Under the pieces are notes generated by a model. It saw only the letters and a list, made by a program, of their open reading frames with translations. It was not told the DNA's origin and made no database searches. The position numbers were made by a program, and so were the translations under genes. Shown here one piece after another: positions 1 through 12,074 of a stretch of 64,000 nucleotides of DNA; position 1 is the stretch's first letter, and each line of letters starts with the position of its first letter. The DNA comes from Viscum album (Eukaryota > Streptophyta > Magnoliopsida > Santalales > Viscaceae), in NCBI GenBank assembly GCA_963277665.1, contig OY728143.1:1120214110-1120278109 (forward strand). The letters run 5' to 3'.

Positions 1-1022
1 CAAGTGTTTGGGTAAATTTATAATATTATTTTTACCTTTAATTACCTGATTACCTTTTTTACCATATTAATACAAAAATTATCGAAGTTACCAATCCTAA
101 TGAAAAGAAATAAAATAATTCTATTTAAATAATCTGGACCTAATTATTCCAAATTTCGAATAAATATTTTCAAATTAAAAACATATAAGACATTGTAATT
201 AAATTAAAATTTATCTCAATTTGAGAATGATAAAACATGTTTTAATAGTGAAAACATTTTAAAAGATTGAAATGTTTTTATATCTAAATTAAATGTAAAA
301 TTAATTCCAATTACCAAAATTATATTAAATCGAAAAATTATATTATATTTATACTCTAAAACCTTTAAATACTATAATTTAACCTTAAAAATAATTCCAT
401 TTAAAAAATTTGTCTTCACATAAAATTTAGTATACTTTTACTATTCATGAAAACATTAATGTTATAATAAAAATATAAAAAAATATTCTCTATTAAATTA
501 TTATATCACGCATTGAAACAAAAAATTTATGTTGCCGTATAAAAATTAATAATATGTCTAAATTTTAATTACAACTCTGTTTTCCATTAAAAGGTGGTAA
601 AATTAGTTTTTGAAAAATATAGGTTATTATATATTAAATATGGTTTATTCATACCCTATGACTAAAATATATATTTTATGAATAAAAAAATATTTGGAAA
701 AATATATTACATATTTATTTAATTAATTTTATTTAATATTTTTAATTTAATAAATTTAAAAATACAAAAATACAAATATTTACTTTACATTTAACTTTTT
801 TATATTTTTCATAAATTATTGGTAGGAAAATATTAATGAATTTTTTTCACATGTTATTTATATTTAGTCTACCTGACATAACAACATGGTTAAAATGGTT
901 ATTTTATACCAAGGATGTCTCGCGGTTTTTTTTTCAACTCACGATTGCATGCAAGGATATATTTTGAAGAATTAAAATTATTTAAGGAAATTTATTTCAT
1001 AAAAAACACCTGGGGTGTTACA
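1..1022 (-). repeat. R1 3' LTR, partial
   Basis: This is the LTR part inside the window; the rest lies to the left. It ends at 1022 with ggggtgttaca, directly followed by a pyrimidine-rich tract that is the reverse of a polypurine tract. The region from about 1 aligns by eye with the part of the 5' LTR that starts near 8600. It is very AT-rich and has no coding content. Confidence 0.75.
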
Positions 1023-1036
1023 TTCTACCATCCTTA
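1023..1036 (-). other. R1 polypurine tract
   Basis: On the minus strand a run of mostly purines (TTAAGGATGGTAGAA) directly precedes the LTR start TGTAACACC. This is the position and composition of a plus-strand priming tract of an LTR retrotransposon. A similar tract precedes the LTR of R3 at 22260. Confidence 0.65.
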
Positions 1037-1039
1037 AAC

Positions 1040-1290
1040 AGAATTTCTCCCTCAAAATTCATCACTTGTATACAAATAGACTAGGATACCACTGCATCAT
1101 CACATACTCAAGTTCCCATGTAGCTTCTCCATTTAGAGGTTCTTCCATAAAACTAGTAGTCTTATTTTACAAAAAAAATCACTATGTTTCAGAATATCTA
1201 TTGGTTGTTCTTCATAAGAAGGATGTTGATTTAGTGGTTTGACATCTAGATTTAGTACATGTGACGGGCCAGGTATCTACTCTCTCATTA
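1040..1290 (-). pseudogene. R1 chromodomain remnant at the end of pol
   Basis: Reading the minus strand across small breaks gives the end of the integrase, then a proline/asparagine-rich spacer, then SYEEQPIDIL followed by LLVLWKN and MEKLHGN. These match the order of a chromovirus chromodomain (acidic start, ...IL-x-R..., hydrophobic VLW, E-rich WE helix). In known chromoviruses this domain targets integration to particular chromatin; here it has stops and lost residues. The better-kept counterpart is in R3 (22285-22520). Confidence 0.6.
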
Positions 1291-1960
1291 GCGATTCATG
1301 GAAGCTATCATGAACTTGAGAGATATTCGGTGGTAGTTCCAATTTATAATCTACCTTCGCAACACAATATATAATTTTGAAAGGAATGATATGACTAGGG
1401 CTCAACATTACCTTATTTCCAAATATCATATCTCTCTTCCATGGAAATATTCGTAGAAACAACGTGTCACTCATTTCAAAATCTAGGTCTTTTTTAGGGT
1501 TTCAACATAACTTTTTTTCGAATTGGACTTCCACTTATAGGTTTATGAATAGATATGAAATTACCTACCATTTCATCAACAAGAGCAGGGCCTAATAGCT
1601 TTCCTTCCTCAACATAATCCTTGAATTTTGAAGGTCCACAATTATTTCCATATAAGTCTTCATAAGGTGTCATCTGAATATTAAAGTGAAAGGTGTTCAT
1701 TGAAAATTCCACCAAATATAGGTGTTGATCCCATCCACCTTTTAAATCCATAAATAATTCTCTCAACATGTCTTATACAGTTTGAATTTTCCTCTTAGGC
1801 TGGAAATCTGTATGAGGATGATAAGTAGTGTGGAAAAATAACACTGTATCCAGATCCTACTGAAGACTTTTCGAGAAATTTAAGGTAAATCTCAGATCCC
1901 TATTATATATTATGGAATGTGGTACTCCATGGAATGTTACTAATTCATTTATATACATAA

Positions 1961-1992
<32 letters not shown>

Positions 1993-2420
1993 CCTAGAAT
2001 GATTCTAAAGAGGTAAGTCCTCTCTAATACTAATGATGTGTGACTATATCGTTAGGTGATCAAAAATAACCCATACTTCATTATGGCCTTGACATTTTTG
2101 GGATTGTTAGAAATAATACAAAATGGATTTTTCCCATTTACATAATAGTAATAGTAGGGGTTGTAACAACCCCTTATAATTATGACACTCATTCTTAATG
2201 TGATATAAAACCAAGCACCGAGAGACATATTCATGAAAATCACCATTCATTAAATGCCACCAAAAATACTCTTTCAGGTTCTTGTACATCGTTGTGATTT
2301 TAAGGTAAATAAATAATGGATAACTATAAGTCCCATAAAACAACGCATTCATAAATTATCATATGGGGGGAATAAAAAGAAGGTTCTTGAATCTTATTAT
2401 TCAATTGAAGTCAATGATTA
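1291..2420 (-). pseudogene. R1 integrase pseudogene
   Basis: The zinc-binding end is seen as TTMYKNLKEYFWW...HEYVSRCLVLYH, followed by WVIFDHLT and then the catalytic core. The segment that is normally SDRD reads YNRD, and the usual catalytic glutamate before RT reads K (HPHTDFQPKRK). At least two of the three metal-binding acidic residues are therefore gone. Later parts are LFMDLKGGWDQHLYLVEFS, the MTPYEDLYGN block and the C-terminal segment ending VHDSFHESLMRE. A GT/AT microsatellite sits inside the core. Several frameshifts and stops are present. It cannot encode a working integrase. Confidence 0.8.
1961..1992. repeat. (AC)n(AT)n microsatellite inside R1 integrase
   Basis: A run of AC units passes directly into a run of AT units. 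It lies where the integrase reading frame should encode the helix before the HGVP block, and flanking sequence on both sides still reads as integrase (LYI-like codons, then FHGVPHSI). It therefore seems to have grown inside the dead gene. Confidence 0.95.
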
Positions 2421-2639
2421 ATTCCTAAAAAAATATCACCTTATATTGTAGCTCTACATCTTCCTTCTACACCTCCGCAATCTTCACTTGTATAGATGGT
2501 TGAACATTCATTTGAGAAAATAATATTTCCCCCTTTATTAAAAATTTAAAGATCTATCCATCGAAAAACCATAAAATTTGATCTCTGGTGATGCTCATCA
2601 TGGATTGTCTGATATAGTATTATTGACTCAAAGATTTTC

Positions 2640-3190
2640 CAACCTTGTTTTCTTTACCAAGGTGGTAATGCAATGGGTACTCATAATATTTAATCAAATC
2701 CAACCATATTATTTGGTACATATCCATCTAATTTTGTGTGAAAATATACAATAATCATTATGATCAACATAATTATCACATCTTACACCATAAATATAAT
2801 TCCTCCTAATAATTAATTAAAATATTACCATGACTAACTCAAAATATTTTGTTGGGAAAATTGGATCACGGATTTTCAATTATCATAAGACATAGGCTAT
2901 CACCATTTTATTTTTCATAAGAACACATCCATTCCCCTTATTGGATTCATCAATATAGATCAAAAAACATTATACATTACAAGGGAGTGTGAGCATAGGT
3001 GCAATGGCTACAATTCTATTTAGCTATTTTAAATTCTGTTCACATTCATCCATCCACAAAATAACTTATCTCTTTTTTATGTCAACTTGGTGAGTGGATT
3101 CTATAGGCATGAAAAAGAGTTCACAAAACATCGATAATATCTAACCAAACTAAGAAAAATTCAGATCTCAAAAACTCTTCTTAGTCTTGG
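2640..3190 (-). pseudogene. R1 RNase H pseudogene
   Basis: Downstream of RT on the minus strand the conserved block YHLGKENKVGKSLS is visible near 2650; it matches the YHPGKxNxVADALSR end of gypsy RNase H. Upstream are fragments of the thumb/connection region (FVNSFSCL, NPLTKLT). The middle of the domain is badly eroded, so the catalytic residues cannot be assigned. Confidence 0.6.
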
Positions 3191-3870
3191 GAAAAATTCA
3201 AATAATTATTTTATTGTTGGATCTACATATATCCCATATCATGAGATTAGGAGACTAAAAAATAAAACATTCTTATGACAAAATTCACACTTGGTAAATT
3301 ATTCATAAATACTCTCATTTCTCAATGTCTTCAGTACAATTCTCAAGTGGTATTCATGGTCTAACATGCTCATCAAATAAACCAAAATATCTACCACAAT
3401 GAATAAAACAACTTATCGAGAAATCTCTAAATAATCTATTAATTAGATCCATAGAGATAGATGAGGCATTAGTAAGACCAAAAATCATCACTATAAATTC
3501 ATAGTCTCCATACATTTTTTGGAATGTCGTCTTTCATATATCTTCCTAATTGAATTTTATTTGATGATATCCTAATGGAAGATAAATCATGGAAAAGTAT
3601 TTACCTCCACGTAGATGTTTTAATAAGTCATAATAGTGGGGAATATGATATTTTTACTTGATATTGATATTTTTTAGTTCTTTATAATCAATAAAAATTA
3701 TCATTAATCTATATTTTTTCTTAACGAACTGAACAGGTTCACCCCAAGGAGACACACTAGTGTGCATGAATCCATTGTCAAGATTCTCTTGGAGTTTCTT
3801 CTAAAATTCATGTAACTCAATTGGGTCCTTTATATAATGTGTCTTTAAAATAGGCATAGAACCCTGTATG
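3191..3870 (-). pseudogene. R1 reverse transcriptase pseudogene
   Basis: Minus-strand translation across a few stops gives [19 protein letters not shown], then [12 protein letters not shown], then [17 protein letters not shown] and MDLINRLF. These are the ordered fingers/palm blocks of a Ty3/gypsy RT. The block that should carry the YxDD-type active site is disrupted ([11 protein letters not shown]), so the catalytic aspartates are lost. It lies between protease and RNase H in the usual gypsy order. Confidence 0.8.
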
Positions 3871-4109
3871 AGTTCCATTGAAATCCTAACTTCAAGATTT
3901 GGTGGAACACCAAGTAATTATTCCAGAAGGAATCATAAAATTCCCATACAATATGTTTATTCTTAATGGTGAGTTTCTTATGTGGAATTAGAGATAGATA
4001 GACTTAATTTATATGAATAAATACCCATAATATGGAAGAAATTTCAATTAGATGTTTATACTCATCTTTGTTTTTACAGTTGATCATAGATTGATACATA
4101 ATATGAAAT

Positions 4110-4410
4110 ATGACTTCCCTTCCCTAGAATTTGATATGAGATCTATATAGAGAAAACCAATAGATGCCAATAATAAATTCAATATACTATAAAGGATTGA
4201 TCAAAAGTATTAAAGGAAGTATATTATCAAAATCATAAAGTGGAGAAGAATTATAAACTTTTGATGTGATAATTATGTCATTTGGAGTTGTCATAGCTAA
4301 CAGAACATCTAATTATTGAGGTAATACAAATATACCCAGGGACATGTTTTAATAAATAAATGTGTGGGTGGAACCCGAATCAAATAAAATATTTTCTACT
4401 TTATAGTGGA
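4110..4410 (-). pseudogene. R1 aspartic protease pseudogene
   Basis: The minus strand reads NILFDSGSTHTFIY near 4390, the catalytic DSG motif of a retroviral-type aspartic protease, still intact here. About 70 codons later comes IEFIIGIYWFSLYRSHI, matching the IIGMDWL block, with M-D changed to I-Y. In-frame stops lie between the two blocks. Confidence 0.75.
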
Positions 4411-4649
4411 TGGTAAGGTTACCTTTCACCACATCATTATCATATTCCACATCACTGATTGAGAACACATATGAATTTTCTAGTATTTGGAATTAATAAT
4501 TTTCTAACATCGACCATCATCAATAACCCATGGACTAGGGAATTTGTTTAAAAAATTCAAATTTACTTGGTCTTGTAACAATGCAGCATATGAGGTGCAT
4601 TCTATGTATACTTTTCACTAATCAATACATTAGAAATCATTTTCAAATC

Positions 4650-5560
4650 ACTTATGGATTCAACTAAACAATGGACTCTCAAAAACTAAAAACATTTTCT
4701 AGTCCCATTAAACCAATTTCCTCTATGATTCTTTTCAGACATTGAGTGTAAGGGAAAACACGTCATCCTTTCATTTTGGTCTTTATATTTCCCTTGAATT
4801 TCATTTTTCATTTCTTATTAAAACCATATAACGGATGTGTTTCTCAAATATTCATATCAACCTTATGAGAACATCGAATGATTTCTTCATAGATAACGAT
4901 GTCCCTTATAGAAAATTTCCTTCAGAGACTTAGAATTATGATACTAAAGAATCGATCAATTTTAATCATTGGTTGGATAATAATTCCAGAAGAATACCTT
5001 ACATGTCATGTAAAATTCTATTCGTATGTACCAACAGATTCATCATCCATTTTCATAAGAAGAAGGAATTGCTAATCCATATTAGTTTTCAAATAAAATG
5101 ATGAATGCACTTATTGAAAAATAAGATCTTGAATTCATACCATTATATGGATTTACTTTCATCTAATTGGATTGTGTTTGTGATATGTTTCCTCTATTTA
5201 TCAGATTCACCTTGAAAATGATAGACTGTTATGATGACATTATCATGTTCTGAACATTGGAGAACATCAAATATATTTTCAATGGTATTGGTCAATTTTT
5301 CAGGCACTAGTAGATTTAAAGACCCTCTGAAAGAGGTGTAGCTGACTCATTAAGGAATCAACCTAATTTTTCTCACTTTTTCTTATATGGAAGTCCTACA
5401 TGATTAATATATTGAGAATGTTGTTTGAGTATAGATAAAATTATTTTCCTTCCAGCTCATATAAAATTTGGTTTCAAAGGGGGACAATCATTTCATTTCA
5501 CCTCACATTTAGTATTAACAATATTCTTTGAGGATCCATCAATTGAATAAATACAAGAAG
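4650..5560 (-). pseudogene. R1 gag pseudogene
   Basis: The clearest part, at about 5050-4850, reads FLLLMKMDDESVGTYE, then VRYSSGIIIQPMIKIDRFF and a DIVIYEEIIRCSHKVD block. It matches the gag segment with the E-Y-x-x-x-F and R-F-x-x-G-L features of plant gypsy elements. A weak zinc-knuckle-like trace near 4700-4750 has lost most of its Cys/His. Stops are frequent. The start is uncertain; 5560 is an estimate. Confidence 0.65.
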
Positions 5561-5654
5561 AACAATATGAGAAAAAATGATCATATTGGAAAAACATATA
5601 ATCAAGAATAAAATATCAGTTTAGGAAAAAATATGTTATATCATAGGGTTTTTA

Positions 5655-8600
5655 TAATCATTTCTAAAACACCAGGAATGTATCCTATACTTCGACATAT
5701 CCAAAGAGATCCTACTATGGTTTTCTCATCCAAGTTTTCAATGGTAATCTATATCATTTCATGAATACCAACTATAACAATAAATATCTAACATACATAG
5801 ATATTACTTCAAAATTTAAATAATATGCATCACATAACATAACAAAACCATTCTAGGACTATATAAGTTTAGTATCTTTCTAAATTGGAAAATATAAATA
5901 ATTGGTTAATAAGACATATAAATTGTATCCTAGTTATTTCATTATAAAAATAACCCCTTTTACATATCTAACATAGTACCCTTCTACATGACATTTGGAA
6001 AAGAAACATATTAAAGGGTGAGCTCGGTTTCTCAACAATGTTAAAAAGGGATATATCAATCATATCATAATCATAATACATAAGATAATGAAATTTGAAA
6101 ATCTTAACCTACTTATAAAAGATCACAATATCATTTCATGGGATAAATCTCAAAAGAAATTATGAATCAATGAACGTAATCCCAAAATTCATAACATATG
6201 AAAAAAATTTGTGGAATACACTTAATGATATAATATCATTTCCTATTAGTCATGTCTCATTGAAAGGACCATCATAGTGGAGAAAATAGATTACTAAACG
6301 GAGTTCACTCCTTGTTTCACCAATGTATTGATAAACTGAGATCATTTCCAATTCCATCCATGTTTATATCATTAGATATTAATAGTTACCCAATTCATTG
6401 TAGGGATATATAAGTCCCCCCAATTACATAATGATATCATTCTCTACAAATTCTGAAAATCATAAATCATTCAACATAACCCAAGGAACAAAATGGGTAT
6501 CATTAAACATCATTCCACTATAACATAATAAATGTAAGACAAATGGATTTCATAAATAATATTTTATCATAAACACAATCCAACCATATGAACAATAAGG
6601 AGTGTATACATTAAAAATAACCAAATTAAATAATACCATCTCAGACGAAAAATAATTTTGATTGAACACATTAAATTAATTCTTATGGAAAAAATTTATT
6701 CTTCATAAAAATGTTTTTCTTTTCACAAAATTATATCCAATTTTAAAATAAATGAATTTATATTAATGAAACATGAAATCATGTCAAGGATAATTCATGG
6801 AAATAAGAAGTTATGAAAAAATAAATATATGTTCATTCCATATAAGTTAAAATAAAATATTATTCTCTAACTTTTTTTGGAATTTCAATAAATTACATCA
6901 TATAAAAAATAAAAAAAGATTACATTCATACCATTTAATAAACATTAACCAATTAATTAATAAAATATAATTTAATTTTTTTGAAGGATGGAAAGAATAT
7001 TTTAGAACACATATTTAGGAAACATTGACATAGTATAAAAATATACCCTAGTAACTACATACGTATAAACAAAAAAGTATTCATAATATAATTTGTATTC
7101 AGTAAAAATTTATATTTAAAATGATATAGTTATTAAAATTTCTAGAAGACATAATTTACTATTTTAAAATAAAATAAATAAAGTGCCCAAATCTCATCCA
7201 AGTGGCTTCTAAAGGATATATTTTTGACCCAAGGATGATTTAGGTATAAACAAACCATCCAATTATATTAGGTCTAGTGTTAGGATAAATGTAAAATATT
7301 ATTTTTCCCCTTAATTATAATATCTAACTTTTATCATATTAATAAAATTAATTATCGAAGCTAATATTCATAATTCCCAAAAACAAATAGAGATATTTAT
7401 ATAATTTGGACCATCTGATTCAAAAAAATGTTCTAATTTATAAGATGAGATGGGATAAGGATTTAATCTCATTATCCAATAAATTTTAGATAGGTTATTA
7501 TGTAAATTTAAACCTTATCATGTTAATTAATACAATGTTATTCTATTTAATTTTTAATTAAGGTAATCAATATTTCAATATTAAAAGTGTAAAATATTTA
7601 TTTATTTGATGTACATTAGAGAAAAAATAAATAATTTAGATCAATTTAGATAATAAAAAAATTATTCTATAATTTTAAAAAATGTGTTAGTGTTTTAAAG
7701 AAAATTTAAACATTTGATTATAAAAAATCAATTTTTACAATTTTTACACTATTCAATTGATTGATTTTAAAAAACGTTAAGATTATAAGTTAAAATCAAT
7801 TATTTTATTTATATTTCAAAAATTTCATGGAAATATAAAAATTTATTTGATATATTAATTATCCCCTATTATATTTATTTTAGTATTTTTAGTATCATTT
7901 ATTTGTTGTATCCTCTAATAAAATAATTACTACAACAATTGTGTGTAATTATTTAATAAACATATTTTTTGAATAAAAATTAAAAATAAACAACTAAGAT
8001 TAATACAAATATTATATATTAGATAATAATAGTTTAATTTCAATATATCATCTATAAAATCCATCATAAAAATGTTATATTCACTAAATTATGAATTTTA
8101 TCAACTTTATCATCACTTTAAATAAAATATTATAAGGGTCATAATATTTTCCATATGAATCTAAATGGTAAATAAAATAAATCATGGATGATTATAGTTG
8201 AGTTATAATCTACCATTAATATTTGGTCCAATTTTTTGTTCTTTTAATGGTTATTGTAATTTTAATAAAAAATATTTTTTTATTTCTCATAAATTAAATA
8301 ATTTCTCCATCATCAATGTATGGGCCTTTAAAGTAAATATTTATTTCCCAAAAATTACAAATAATTTTCCATAGTAATGTAAAACTTTGTATTATTAAAA
8401 AGAGAATTTATAATCTATTTCATATTTTATATGTCATTATATTTAAAACGATATTGTAATTAAAATTTAAAAAAGACATAATAGACTTTAAAAAAATAAA
8501 TAAATAAAATGTCTTAATATCATACAAGTGGCTTCAAAAGGATACAATTTCGACCCAAAGATAATTTACGATAAAAAAAACCAATCAAATGATATTATGG

Positions 8601-9607
8601 ATATTGTGAGTGTAAATTTAAATTATTAATTTTACCATTAATTGCTATATTTATCATTCTATCATATTAATAAAAATTATCACAGTTACTATTCATGATG
8701 CCAAAAAAATTAAAGATATTTATATAATTTGTCCTAATGATTCAAAAAAATGGAATCCATTTTTAAAAATTCAAATATAGAATTTGTAGTAATTAAAATA
8801 TAATTAATCTCATTATAAGAATGATAAAAACGTTTTAAATGTTTGGAAATTACAAAAGATTGAAATATTTTTAAATATAAATTCAATGTAAAATTAATTA
8901 CTATAATATAAATTATATTAAAGGATAAAAATATATTCTATTTATACATTAAAACCATTAAAAATATAATTTAACCATATAAATTAATTGGATTAAAAAA
9001 AATTCACTTAAAATTTTGTATATTTTTACTATTAAAAAAACATTAAAGCTATCATAAAAATATTGAAAATTCATCAAATGTAAATTAATATATCCTTAAT
9101 TCAATTAATATGTTTATGTTTTCATATAAAAATTATTATTGTATAAAAATATTAAATAAAATTGGGTTCTATAATAAAAGGCTGTAAAATTATCCATTAG
9201 AAAAATACAGGTTTGTATACATCAAATAGGGTTTATACATACCCTATGACTAAAATATCTATTGGATGAATTTAAAAAATATTTTATTAAATATATAACA
9301 TATATTTTTTAGTAATTTTATATACTAATGTTACTTTACTATATTTATTAATACAAGAATACAAATATTTTTTTTAATATTTAATTTTTTTATATTTGTC
9401 CTAAATGAATTGTAGCCAAAGGATTTCCCATATATTTTCATATGGTAGGTAAATTTCTTCCCATTAACATAATGTCTTGGTTATAATGGTCATTGAAAAC
9501 TGTAGGAATATCATGGTTCATTTAAACTTCTGATTTCATGTAATGCTTGTTATTAATGAATTTAAATTATTTTAAAAAATATTTCATTAAAACAACCAGG
9601 TGTTACA
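5655..9607 (-). repeat. R1 5' LTR (about 4 kb)
   Basis: The high end is secure: gtgttaca ends at 9607 and the preceding kilobase aligns with the partial 3' LTR at 1-1022. The low end is estimated from a weak match of ataatcatttctaaaacacc to the tataatgcctcagaccc start of the R5 LTR. A stretch at 6020-6033 (gag...ctc) falls at the position of a small hairpin seen in other LTRs here. The middle (7540-8490) resembles 27500-28440 in the R3 LTR, so R1 and R3 belong to one family. It contains a direct duplication (separate entry). Confidence 0.65.
7100..8770. repeat. Direct repeat inside R1 5' LTR (about 330 bases, spacing about 1.34 kb)
   Basis: About 7100-7440 and 8440-8770 match along their length. 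Shared order: ttaaaa.gata, agacataat, aaaataaataaa, aagtggcttc.aaaggata, gacccaa.gat, catattaataaa, ttatataattt, tgattcaaaaaaatg. The LTRs of R3 carry this block once, so the second copy is probably a duplication within the R1 LTR, possibly of the whole 1.34 kb between them. Confidence 0.7.
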
Positions 9608-12074
9608 CTAAGGATTTTAGGAATAGATAATATAAACAAAATACCAGGTATATCTCTGTCAAAATTATTTATCTTTACTTATAAATGAATTATTCTTCCA
9701 TTATCAGGTATTATTGAGTCATACATTATATCTTCATAGTTTATTACCAATGAAACTTTTATTTTAAAACTTTTTATTGAGAAAGAGACCCCACAAAAAA
9801 ATTCATTTCAAATGAAATAATTAAAAATCATATTCCATGAATGATAAGATACTAATATAGGTAGATATTAGTAATAAATATTGTTATAAAAAATTATTCA
9901 CATGGAAATAAAAAATAGTCACTTCCCCTAATGATATTGAAATCCCCATTTCATGTACACTTCAATAATGCGTCTTGATATATATTTTTGCTTATAGTCA
10001 TATATGACACTTTTATTTGGATTCAAATTAAACAAAATCACAAAATATGTAATATCTATGAAATAAAATTGAAACATTACATTTAACGATAATTATTCTT
10101 TATGTAAAAGTGAATTATTTCATTTTATTCATTGTAGTTTATCTCATAGTGACATTTTTTACCACCTGTAAAAAAATTAGAATAATTTTAGATTCTCTCA
10201 TTATTTATATATGGTTTCATATAATGAAATTGAAACATGCCTTTAAAAATGTATATTTCATTGGTATTTATAATATTTATTCTAAAATTATAACCATAAG
10301 ATCTAAATATTTTAATTTCATTATGTTATTAACTTCTTGGTAAAGTATACCGAAATGAAACTGAAGTAGTTTCTCCATTATGTTTATTTTATAAAATGAA
10401 ATTAATTGTTAGTCTCTTGGATAATATAAAGTAATAAATAGATTTACTGAATGATCATGATTGAATATTAATCAATATTTCAATTCACACATGTTTACTA
10501 TATTCATTAAATTGTTTACATATTACTTAAATTTATTCAAGATAACTTCTCAAAGATGATCCAACATAGTATAACATCCATGTATTTATTATTCATTTGA
10601 AACTCACAAGACAATGATGATTTAATTATATAATAAATATTAAAATTTTCTCCCATGAGACTCATGCATTAATTATTTTCTTTATCACATGATTAATATG
10701 GGGGATTAAAATGTAATTGGGTCTTTGTTAAATAAAATTTACATTTATCTCATTGTACTTTTTGGAAGAGCTTTTACTAATCAAGGAAATAAGTATGTAT
10801 TAGAACATGTTCTTTTTCCAAAATATATCCCCGTAAATTTATAATATTAATTACAAAATTTTAATAACATAAAAAACATGAATATTTGAAATTATATTTT
10901 GATTAGTGATTGTTATATACATTAATAATTATTATTCTTCAATATCTCCCAATATTTTACAATGTAGTAATCCATAGCTCTAGATCCATGATTTTCATTA
11001 TATTTATTATTCTAGATTAATTCCCCCTAAAACCCTAACCTAATTGTCAGAGATATGGAAATGAAAATACCCAAAGAGTTTCATAGAAGTAATAGGGGTG
11101 GAAAGAAACAATAAATAACCTATTTTTTATTTAGATAGTTGGGTAGTATCTCCTACAATGTGTAACATGGAATTACTCAATGATTCATATCTTATGTTTC
11201 AAATATATATATATGAATACTTATTTTCTAAAAAAATAATTATTTATGTCCATGTACATTCATAAAAACACCCTAGTGGTAATAGGAATCCTCAAATATG
11301 GCCAATAAGAACCTAGAATATATTCTTTTTTCCAGACTCAATTTGTTGATGGAATTAAACAAAATATTATTACCTTTGATTATTTTAATTTTATCATTTT
11401 TTGGGACTAAAATATGATTGTATTTTTAAAAATTATTATTTATTGATATCAATCACATATTTCAAAATTGATAAATATAATACATTCATCATGCACGTTT
11501 AAATATTTTAGTTGTTCATGCTCCTTGAATTTTCAATGTGGACATGTTTCAACCAAACATTATAAAACAAATATCCAAACCTAATAAAATAAATAAGTAA
11601 TTATATAATAATTAATTTATTATACTATTTTGATCGATTGAGTGAATGATTTATTAAATAATGCTCTATTGGGATATACCTGAGTCATTCCCTTTATCAT
11701 GCCAGAACACCCATTAAACACCCATGCATTCTTCCTACTAGGCCACAACCCACCTATCAACTCATAATATATCATCCAGAACAACAAATAGTTTTTACAA
11801 TTCAAACTAATACATTGGTGAGTTTGATCTTGGGAATCATAATTAAGTTATGATAACATAAAATGTAGACACACAAACCATTATACTATTAAAAATTGTG
11901 TTTAGATGGAGAATCTACATATAAAAATATATAATAGCTAATTATTATAAAAGTAAACCATTCAATTAATTGAAATTAATTAATTATGAAAAAAATATAT
12001 AGGTCTCATATTACTATTCTAAAAAGTGAAATAATATAGATATATAAAAAAATAAGCTAAAATTAAAATAGAGG
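9608..12074. other. AT-rich spacer, no recognised gene
   Basis: This is the DNA beyond the R1 5' LTR. The longest open frame (10110-10343, plus) is a phenylalanine/isoleucine-rich product typical of chance frames in AT-rich DNA. I see no gag, pol or host-gene motif on either strand. Confidence 0.5.

Larger units (their letters stand above)
1..9607 (-). mobile_element. R1: decayed Ty3/gypsy chromovirus (Tekay/Del-like), 3' LTR cut by window edge
   Basis: On the minus strand the order is 5' LTR (high coordinates), gag, protease, RT, RNase H, integrase, chromodomain remnant, polypurine tract and 3' LTR. Both LTRs finish on the plus strand with gtgttaca (ends at 1022 and 9607), so each begins TGTAAC on the minus strand. 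The start of the window resembles 8600-8760 (shared runs such as accatattaa/atcatattaa followed by attatc), as expected of an LTR pair. All frames are broken by many stops and indels, so the element is dead. Gene order and the chromodomain place it in the plant chromovirus group; the exact clade is inference. Confidence 0.85.

Noticed and set aside
10110..10343. 77-codon plus-strand open frame rich in I, F and Y
   Set aside because: Composition is that of random AT-rich sequence; no membrane-protein family or transposon motif is recognisable.
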